DNA from: Tenodera sinensis
Lineage: Eukaryota; Arthropoda; Insecta; Mantodea; Mantidae
Direction: 5' to 3'
Assembly (NCBI GenBank): GCA_030765045.1
Contig: CM060964.1
Span: 281,868,002-281,932,001 of the forward strand
Length of the DNA: 64,000 nt
The position numbers and the translations under genes are program-made. The notes beneath the pieces are model-generated. The model saw nothing but the letters and a program-made list of their open reading frames with translations, did not search any database and was not told the origin of the DNA. Below are positions 56,461-64,000 of this stretch, one piece after another; position 1 is the first letter of the stretch; each line of letters starts with the position of its first letter.

Positions 56461-57862
56461 ACGAGGGACGTTCCGAAAATAAGTTTCATTTTTTTTAACG
56501 AGCAGGTGATACCTCAGGTGAAACAAACAATTGCCATTAGATTCCGTACCCATTACTGGTTCAATGATGGAAGGAGCTTCAGTGGAGGAGGAATGATGCA
56601 TGTGCAAAGTGCTGAAGAAGAGAGAGAAGCAGCAGACTGGTTTGTCCGAGCTTACATGAGTATAAATCACGCTGATGGACAGGACATGTACTGACAAAGT
56701 GGTTACCAATAAAAGTGCATGCTGTTATCTGGTATGAATGGGCAGATGAGACCACTGTGTCCATCATTCATGAATGCCTACAAACTGTGTATGGTGAAGA
56801 GGTCATGTCTCGTCAAATGGTTCCCAAATGACCTAGATGTTGACGGGCCCTTAAACGCCACTCGTCAAATGGTTGGTTACTGGTGTTGCATGTTCAGTGA
56901 AGGAAGGCAGTGTGTGGCAAAGGGTGAAGCTCGAAGTGGGCATCCCTCCACATTCATGAATGAAAACAACAATGCTAGAGTACAGAACCTGATGTTGGCA
57001 GACAGGCGTATAACGGCGTCAGATACAGCGTCCATACTGCGAATTGGTCATATTCAGGCCCATCACATGCTCCATGATGTTGGGTTACTGAAAAGTGTTT
57101 GTAAGATGGGTGCTAAGAAACCTGACCCCATATCCCAAGAGTGAAAAGATAAGAATCAACCTTGATCACTTGATGTGGTATGTACGAGAGGGAAGGGAGT
57201 TTCTGTTCAGAATCATCACAGACAATGAGACATGGATGCACCACTTTACCCCAGAAACCAATGATCAATCAATGATGTGGAAGCATCCTAGTTCACCAAT
57301 GAGGAAAAACTTCAGCGTCACCCTCTGCAGGAAAGGTCACAGTCCCAGTGTTCTGGGATGCTTAAGGTGTGATTCTTGATTTCTTCCATCATGGGACCAT
57401 CAATGTGCCATGCTGGTGTGACACCCCCACCACACCCAGGTACACCATTCGAAGAAAGAGACCAGAGATCTTGAGTGAAGGTGTTGTGCTCTTAAGACAA
57501 CACAAAACCTCACAGAGCAAGCCACACAAGATCACATTCATCGCTTCAGATGGGAGAGATTGGATCATCTGGCCTACAGCCCTGATCTTACTCCATGCAT
57601 TGAAAGCTGTACTCTCAGGACATCACTTTCAAAACAATGCTGAGGTGGAGCAGGCTGTGGAGTAATTCTTTGCATTACAGGGCACAGAGTTTTAGCAGAG
57701 TGATTTCTTCAAGCTAATTGCACACAACAAATGTCTCAATGTCAGTGACAACTATGTCAAAAAATAGTGCAAGGTGTATAGTTCATGATACCAGGGTGCA
57801 TTGGCAATAAACTTTTCGTGTGATAAAAATTGACAAAACTTACTTTTCGGATGTCTCTCACA
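56461..57862 (+). mobile_element. Decayed mariner in repeat R
   Basis: The left end CGAGGGACGTTCCGAAAATA and the right end, read inward TGAGAGACATCCGAAAAGTA, continue AGTTT and form TIRs. A TA lies at each side. Transposase frames: PTCPS-like N-terminal remnants, FSEGRQCVAKGEARSGHPST, NLMLADRRITASDTASIL, then ITDNETWMHHFTPETNDQSM (first Asp). The region of the second and third Asp is badly eroded, though SDNYVKK-like residues survive near 57745-57765. It is inactive and older than the 51-kb mariner. Confidence 0.8.
56823..56860 (+). mobile_element. Mini-retroposon copy 3 (38 bp)
   Basis: CCCAAATGACCTAGATGTTG, then ACGGGCCCTTAAACGCCA, with no simple-sequence tail. Perfect 14-bp direct repeats CTCGTCAAATGGTT flank it (56809-56822, 56861-56874). 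It interrupts the mariner transposase frame. Confidence 0.85.
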
Positions 57863-57968
57863 TAATGATAGCCGTTACTGCAAAAGCTTATTTCATTCCT
57901 TTAAAAACATACAGAGATATAGAACTACATTTTGTTTCCCATCACTACGTGGATGGTAACTATTTAAA

Positions 57969-58802
57969 AAATCTGATGTGTTGCACTCACATGACTTACT
58001 CTACTCTTGAACTAACCATTCTTACAAACTCTTATTCCTATATCTTCTTTCTTGTTAGTTGAGATAAACATTTGTACAAATTATTATTTCCTTGTAGGTG
58101 CAAGGGGAATGTTAGAATACAGTAGGCTTTGTGCGATAGTCAAATGCTTGAGATTCTGTTGTCTTTGCACACTTAAAATATAAAAAATGAACAGCGATGA
58201 CCCATTTCACGAAAGTTCTAAGTTTTCTGAAACTCACACACATAACAAGGAATATCTCCGAAATGGTTCACCCTACAAGAAAATTTATTGAGACATAAAT
58301 TGTGTATTTTAGCAAGATCTACATTTTTTTGTATAGTATGATTTGTTCTATCTCTAATGGTTTACCAGTTATGCAAAATTCATCCAGAGTAAATACGACT
58401 ACAGGGGCAATAGCCAGAAAATTCAAAATATACATTTCATTTGTCATCAAAATATCTCAAACATATGGCATTTTAATCAAAATCGTTAGAGCCATTTTCA
58501 AGAAAATAAAAATTTTCGAAAAATCTTCCATGTAAAGGGTAGTTTAGGGTGGGGCTATTTTCTACAAAATCTTCGTGTCACATCCTTGAAAGACATTAAA
58601 CTTAAATACCAACTTTGGTTTTTAACCGACTTTTCGTTTTTGAGTTATGCTGTCCACAGACTGACACACACACGGACCTTTTTCTAAAAATGCTTTTTTT
58701 TGGATTCAGGGGGCCTCAAAACATGTATTTCCGGTGAAATCTCGACATCGAATTTTTGGGTGGAATACAATACTTCCCCTACTTACCAGTAGAGAAAGTA
58801 AA
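57969..58802 (+). repeat. Foldback repeat unit C
   Basis: Full-length copy of unit A with the same two termini, about 834 bp, inserted in repeat R. It is closer to a consensus than A in the CACACACGGACC region. Confidence 0.85.
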
Positions 58803-59050
58803 AAGAAAATGTTATACATTGTAGCTGCAACTTCAGTTTACATAAGACAAATCAAAAGTTCTCTGCATATCCTAATTCTGCGTAAGTTCTGGACAAAGCA
58901 AATTATCTAAATTACATCTGTTATGAGTATGTTATATATATGCATTTCAAATAATAATTTAAAATAAAATACAGGGGGAAGTGAAATAGTCCATCAGACT
59001 GAAGAAGGTGGGAGAGTGAATGTATATGAACAAAAAAGTCCAGTACATTT

Positions 59051-59212
59051 TTACTTTCTCTACTGGTAAGTAGGGAAAGTATTGTATTCCACCCAAAAAT
59101 TTGATGTCGAGATTTCACCGGAAATATATGTTTTAAGACCCCCTGAATAAAAAAAAAGTATTTTTAGAAAAAGTCCGTGTGTGTGTCTGTGTGTCAGTCT
59201 GTGGACAGCATT
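59051..59212 (-). repeat. Foldback repeat unit D (truncated)
   Basis: Starts at the TTACTTTCTCTACTGGTAAG terminus and stops at GTCTGTGGACAGCA, where the 2A-bearing LINE begins. It is inverted relative to unit C, again giving a C/D pair around a spacer of about 250 bp. Confidence 0.8.
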
Positions 59213-60780
59213 ACTGGTCATCAGTGGAGTAGAGCTGAATCCAGGGCCAGAGACGGGAAACGTTAAAATGAATTGCAGAGGAAATTGCAAGTTTAAAGGA
59301 ATAGAGCAGAGAATCGAGGATAAAACTGATAGAAAATTTGAAGCAATGAAAACCTTACAGAGAAAATTGGAAGAAGTGAAAAGAGAAATGGTGGAGTGCA
59401 ATCTGAGAATTTCATACTTGGAAAGAGCAGAGGACCAGAGAAGAAAAATGAAAGTGATAATTTTTGGAGTTAAAGTAAGAGAGAAGAGAGTATGGGACCA
59501 AATTGAAGAGATCTTCTAAGACAAATTGGTTATAAAATTCTGCAGATGGGAAATAATGGACACATTTAGAGTGGGTCAAAGGGGTCTGAAGCCTAGACTG
59601 GTTATTGTTAGGACTTACCACAATGAAAATTAAATGGAAAATTCTCTCAAGTACCAGAAAATTAATGAGTCCTACTATATTGATAGAACATGATTATGGA
59701 AAGAAAGATAGAGACAAGAAACACATTGCTGAGACAAGAAACACATTGCTAAGGAAACGAAGATTGCCAGGACCAGAGGAGAAAATGTTATCATCAGGGG
59801 TTCAGACTTGTGGATTAATGAAACAAAATAGGATACATGTCAGCTTAACCTGTAACTGGTGAGATGGGGTTGGAGCTACCCCACAATATTTTTAAAGTGA
59901 CTGTATTCTCAGGCTAAATAGCGGATAAGCCCAGAATGTGGTGTACCTTTCTTTCAGTAGCCTCTCTAGCAATTGAGAGACAAGGAAGTTGTGTTAGCCA
60001 ATGCAAACATTAAGTGATATTGTTTTCTTTACTGATCGAGATGGCACATACTACACCTCGCCTTACATAACATTTTTTGTGGTACGCAGGTATCTGTACC
60101 ACGTATAACGGCAAATTCAAGGGAGGCTATAAAGGCAAATGATCCTAATTTTAGTGATTGCCTTAATGATATTCTCAATCACTTAGGAAGTGACTCAGTG
60201 GTGAAGAAGGTGATGTGATACCTAACAAGCTGAGATCCAATAGGTGGCTATTGGCTGTCTTCTTTACATTTAAATATCAGCTTTGTCAATGCTTACATAA
60301 TATTTAAATCAGTTCTGGGTAATCCTGGCCAATGCAGGCTTCATTTTGTAAAGTCTTTAGCATGACAAATGAACTGGGAGTTATATCATGGAACATTGAA
60401 GTTTGTGGGGGAAGTTGAGGAAAGGAGAAATTGCACAAATTTTAAAAGTAGTGGATCTGATAGGTGTGGTTGAGACTTGAGAGATAAATGATGCAATGAT
60501 GAACTTCAGTGAGTTTGAATTTTATAGAAAAATGTGGTGTTAAAAGGAGAGATAAAGGTCATGGGTTAGGAGGACTAGGTCTGCTAATCAGAAAAAGACT
60601 ACAAGTGAAAGTGTGTAAGCATTTAGGCAAAAAATTGGTCTTGTGGTGTGTTCTTAGCAGTCTATGGGAAAAGGAGTGTGTGTCTTACAGTAGGGTATAA
60701 GCCACCAAGTACTTCTGAATTTTATGACCCATATTTATTTAACAAGGTAAAGCAAAATGTGGAAGAACCGCTAAACAGAA
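59200..60780 (+). pseudogene. Decayed LINE: 2A-like motif, coiled-coil ORF1, endonuclease relic
   Basis: The frame 59181-59519 encodes LLVISGVELNPGPETG. This is a 2A-like ribosome-skipping motif in which the usual Asp is Gly. A coiled coil follows (KTLQRKLEEVKREMVECNLR) and RRKMKVIIFGV, typical of LINE ORF1. At 60370-60700 broken frames give ELGVISWNIE, KLRKGEIAQILKVVDLIGVV and GHGLGGLGLLIRKRLQVKV, resembling an APE-type endonuclease. The stretch 59870-60360 between them is not recognised. CR1-like LINEs are the best-known 2A carriers. Confidence 0.65.
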
Positions 60781-61209
60781 AATTACACTAAGGTTTCATA
60801 ATATACAGAACCCATGCTACTGGAATTCACTAAAAGCCAACTGTGACACATTTACTCCATTACAGTGCTCTCTGGTGTTTGTTATTGTTATGCACATGAT
60901 TCGTTGATTTCAACCAAGTCACGTATGAGTGGAATTTGGTGACATTATGTCCACTCAGTTGACATCAATACCAGCAACTGTTCCTAAAAGATACGTAAAG
61001 ATGCAGCCGTAATTGGTGTTAATTGTAGTTCTTAAGTTGGCAATGCACGTCTTATCTTGCAGGTAAGTAAACTGTTCTATTTAAATGGTTGTGCAGATGC
61101 TGTCTAACCTGTGCATGTAAACATGTGGTATTGTTTTAGTGCCTAAATAAGTTTTTCACACTTCCTCATTGTTGCCTTTACAATACCATTTGTATTGTTA
61201 TATGCTTTC

Positions 61210-61592
61210 TTTATCGGATTACCCTCCCCTTATGTAGGACTTACAACCCCTAAGACTTACAAGTCAGTGCCTAGGATAAGATGCCTGCTGGGGAGCACAG
61301 GAACCTATGGACCAGACAGAGTGACGACCTGGAAGTGGGTTGTCAGTCAAGCACCAGGAATGATAGTAAGGAAGAGGATGATATGATATGCAGGCAAAAT
61401 TGATGATTGAAAAGATGATTATGGAACAATTGCTGGAATGAGTGGTGGGGGAAACTGGAGAACCTGGAGAAAACCCGTCCTGATGTCGCTTCATCCACCA
61501 TGAATACCACATGCAGGCCCCTGGAATTGAATCCGGGATACCTAGGTGGTAGGCAAACATTCTTAACCACTTGGCCACGGCGCCACCATTAG
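61210..61592 (-). repeat. SINE-C with tRNA-Leu-like head
   Basis: The minus strand starts GTGGCGCCGTGGCCAAGTGG and TTAAGAATG, with B box GGATTCAATTCC. A body of about 300 bp ends at the conserved TAAGTCCTACATAAGGGG. Same family as 10120-10470. Confidence 0.75.
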
Positions 61593-61599
61593 TAAATGC

Positions 61600-62390
61600 A
61601 ACTGTTGTTTCAAAACAAGATTTAGTTGTGAATATATGCTCTTAGTCTATTTATTGAGACAACCCTTGTTGACTAAGGCAGTTTGTTGAACATGTTCATA
61701 ACATGTATTTTTACAAAGAGTTAATCTGCATCTCTATACAATTAGATTGTAGACGGTCATAACCTTTAGTTTAATAAATAGCATTTACAAGTTTCTTTAC
61801 TATTTTCATTTAGAAGTATTCGTAGCACCCTTTTCTATAACAAAAAGGATCTTATGGACCTCGGTTGAGTGCCCCCATAAATGTAATCCATAATTCATGT
61901 GTCTCTCAAATAATAGAAAGTAGCTAAAATAAGAACAAATTACAAACTAAAAGCTTCACTTATCTTGGAAAATGTGTTGGATGCTACTTGAAACTAATCA
62001 GCATTTGAATGACTTCCAATAATTACTAAAATAAGTAAAGCTTTTAGTTTTTAATTTCTTCTTATTTTAGATTCTGTTGCTTCACTGTTAACAGCTTCAA
62101 TTTTCCTTGATTTAATGGAAAGTATGCCTGTCAGAGAGTAACCAGTGAAACAAGTGACCTCAGTTTTCTAAAAAGAAATTTTACATGCGATAATTTAGTA
62201 CATACATTTTCTACTTCCGTTTTCCATCCAAGTTTTGATTCTAAACAAAATCCCAATAAATGGTACTTCATATACCCTCATATCCAATAAATTAAATGTT
62301 TTCTATTTGCTTAACAAACTTATTAGCAGCAAACCAATTTTTTGCAGTATTAAATTTATGTATTTCTAAAAGTTTTAACTAAGTACAGAC
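61600..62390. other. AT-rich DNA, nothing coding
   Basis: AAGCTTCACTTATCTTGG (61950) and AAGTAAAGCTTTTAG (about 62030-62046) recall the inverted ends at 13.58/14.47 kb. A related but eroded element is possible. Confidence 0.3.
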
Positions 62391-62394
62391 CGGG

Positions 62395-62790
62395 ATAACA
62401 GACCCTTTTAGTGTCACACGAGGGCTGAAACAGGGGGACGGGCTGGCACCAACCCTGTTTAACATAGCACTTGAGTATGTAATCAGGAAACTATCAGTCC
62501 AGGGGAACACCACATTGGAGTACAAGATGGTTCAGCTTGTGGGATATGTGGACGATACCAACATAATGGCACGGTCCCATGCAAGAGCATACGAAACCTT
62601 CCAAGAATTAAGAGATGCAGCTGAGGGAATAAGGTTACAAATGAACACAAAAAAAAAAAAAAAGTTATGATCAATACACGAAGGAAAATCAGGAAACCAA
62701 ATCAGTTTAAAATCAGGTCACTAGAGTTACAAATAGTTGATCAGTTTAAATATTTGGCATGCTGGATAACAGCAGAAAACAAAATTTATT
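62395..62790 (+). pseudogene. RTE-like reverse transcriptase fragment
   Basis: The frame reads FSVTRGLKQGDGLAPTLFNI, ALEYVIRKLSVQ, LVGYVDDTNIMARSHARAYE and QFKYLACWIT. GLKQGD and the Y-x-DD box (YVDD for the usual YADD) are RT motifs 4 and 5. An A-run frameshift site lies at 62650-62665. It is bounded on the right by (AAT)n. Confidence 0.7.
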
Positions 62791-62791
62791 A

Positions 62792-62862
<71 letters not shown>
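62788..62862. repeat. (AAT)n microsatellite
   Basis: Nearly pure AAT repeats between the RT fragment and the Penelope-like element. Confidence 0.95.
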
Positions 62863-62869
62863 TAATATT

Positions 62870-63580
62870 TACGGAGAAGGCCGCATCTTGGTTATGTTGT
62901 TGCCAATGTTTCACCCTACTATGTAGAGCTTCTTCAGGGCTAATGCTTTCTTTGGCAGCACCACAGAAACTGTGCTGTCTCTTCAACTTCTAGGTTGTTT
63001 ATATCTTATTTATATCTTGGCCGTAGAGGTTAGAGCCGGCTCTCTCGTTCTCATTGGCTGATGGTCCGCCAATACTCGTGTTCTTATCAATGTTTGTCAA
63101 ACAGTGTGGAGATGTCTTCCATTATCCCTGTTGATACTTTCTTTTAATTTAAATATTTCTATGCTTTCTCTGGCCATTCTATATGTAAAATGGTCAGAGT
63201 TAACTAATAACTGTATTTGGTCGAAATCTATATGGTGCTTCATGGATATGGCATGTTCAGCCAATGCTGATTTTTCAGGTTAGTTTAATTTTAAACTTCT
63301 GATATGTTCTTGCCGTCTGATTTTTATTGATCTGCCTGTCTGCTCTATATATGCCGCTCCGCAATCACAGTCGATTTTGTATACACCGGCGTTGTTCAAG
63401 GGGTCTTGTTTGTCTTTAACTGGACGTAAAAACGATCTGAGTTTCTTAGTGGGTTTATATCTTGTTTTGATGTTGTGTTTTAATAGTATTTTTGCTATTT
63501 TGTCAGTCGTTCCTTTTACATAAGTTAGCCATGCTGTGTTTTTATCCTTGTCCCTTTTGTTTCCTGTATGGTTTGATTCT
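62870..63580 (-). mobile_element. Penelope-like element 3' half with GIY-YIG endonuclease
   Basis: The minus strand from about 63545 reads AWLTYVKGTTDKIAKILLKH, RYKPTKKLRSFLRPVKDKQD and NNAGVYKIDCDCGAAYIGQT, then GRSIKIRRQEHIR. Then come EKSALAEHAISMKHHIDFDQ and MARESIEIFKLKESINRDNG. GVY...YIG with the following Arg and the later Glu is the GIY-YIG nuclease. One stop (about 63283) is the only clear break, so this is the best preserved Penelope endonuclease here. A hammerhead-like motif lies at 62905-62937. The RT part is lost at the 63.6-kb junction. Confidence 0.85.
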
Positions 63581-63627
63581 GTGAGCCTCTTGTTGCTTAT
63601 GTGCAGATTTTGTATGCGTGCGTGTGT

Positions 63628-64000
63628 GTGTGTCAGTCTGGGTGTCTGTCAATCTGTGGACAGCATAACTCAAAAACGAAAAGTCGGTTAAAAACCAAAG
63701 TTGGTATTTAAGTTTAATGTCTTTCAAGGATGTGACAGGAAGATTTTGAAGAAAATAGCCCCACCCTAAACTACCCTTTAGATGGAAAATTTTTCGAAAA
63801 TTTTTATTTTCTTGAAAATGGCTCTAACGATTTTCATTAAAATGTCATATGTTTGAGATATTTTATGACAAATGAAATGTATATTTTGAATTTTCTGGCT
63901 ATAGCCCCTGTAGTCGCATTTAATCTGGACGACTTTTGCATAACTGGTAAACCATTAGAGATAGACCAAATCATTCTATACAAAAAATGTAGATCTTGCT
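63628..64000 (-). repeat. Foldback repeat unit E (runs off the window)
   Basis: Inverted copy of unit A from the GT-rich microsatellite inward (GTGGACAGCATAACTCAAAA). The junction with the Penelope-like element falls in the GT repeat. Confidence 0.85.

Larger units (their letters stand above)
56246..58965 (+). repeat. Old dispersed repeat R, copy split by two insertions
   Basis: Segments 56246-56460, about 57863-57968 and 58803-58965 are collinear with 45503-45985. The gaps are a mariner and a foldback unit. This sets their order: R first, then both insertions. Confidence 0.7.

Noticed and set aside
1..64000. CRISPR array, bacterial operon or phage island
   Set aside because: Spliced helicase exons, poly(A) LINEs and metazoan transposons show eukaryotic DNA. 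No regularly spaced short repeats with unique spacers were seen.

Overview
This is an AT-rich, repeat-dominated nuclear window from an animal, almost certainly an arthropod and probably an insect with a large genome. Only one host gene is convincing: the 3' part of the DEAD-box helicase DDX41 (abstrakt in flies), on the minus strand. Its last three coding exons lie at 44341-44490, 27441-27623 and 27030-27166, with exact GT-AG junctions, continuous reading frame and a CCHC zinc knuckle at the C-terminus. The protein ends in residues typical of insect abstrakt as I remember them. The intron between the first two of these exons is 16,717 bp. No further upstream exon was recognised up to 64000.

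Almost everything else is transposable-element material of many ages. From left to right: a decayed mariner/Tc1-type transposase (0.4-0.9 kb); a large foldback made of two inverted 0.86-kb repeat units (1.54-3.45 kb); a decayed Jockey-type LINE split by SINEs (3.9-7.3 kb); a Penelope-like element (7.7-8.3 kb); a young 5'-truncated I-type LINE with an intact RT-RNase H frame and perfect 15-bp target duplication (10.7-13.06 kb); a Penelope remnant inside inverted repeats (13.6-14.5 kb); an internally deleted piggyBac-like element bounded by TTAA (14.8-15.8 kb); and a transposon ORF split by a multimeric tRNA-like element (16.9-18.7 kb). Then come poorly recognised AT-rich DNA with small transposase relics (19-26 kb) and the DDX41 3' end.

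The giant DDX41 intron holds a pogo-like TIR element invaded by a LINE, several SINEs, a MITE-like repeat, a 36-kb foldback carrying a hammerhead-like motif, a BEL/Pao gag-protease remnant, inverted Penelope termini and a decayed mariner. Upstream of the 44-kb exon are a truncated I-type LINE, a Helitron with a Pif1-like helicase relic (46.7-51.06 kb), a nearly intact mariner with one frameshift (51.08-52.41 kb), LINE ORF1 and RNase H relics, a second mariner, further copies of the foldback unit, a LINE with a 2A-like motif, and RTE-like and Penelope fragments at the right end.

The most novel signal is a set of extremely short insertions (38-50 bp) at 52.88, 54.31 and 56.82 kb. Each is flanked by a perfect 13-14-bp target-site duplication. 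They share one core and the same 5' boundary, and differ in simple-sequence 3' tails; a fourth related copy is at 55.52 kb. They look like a minimal SINE-like retroposon. Second is a group of hammerhead-ribozyme-like motifs tied to the Penelope sequences. All family assignments come from reading translations and motifs by eye; no database search was run.
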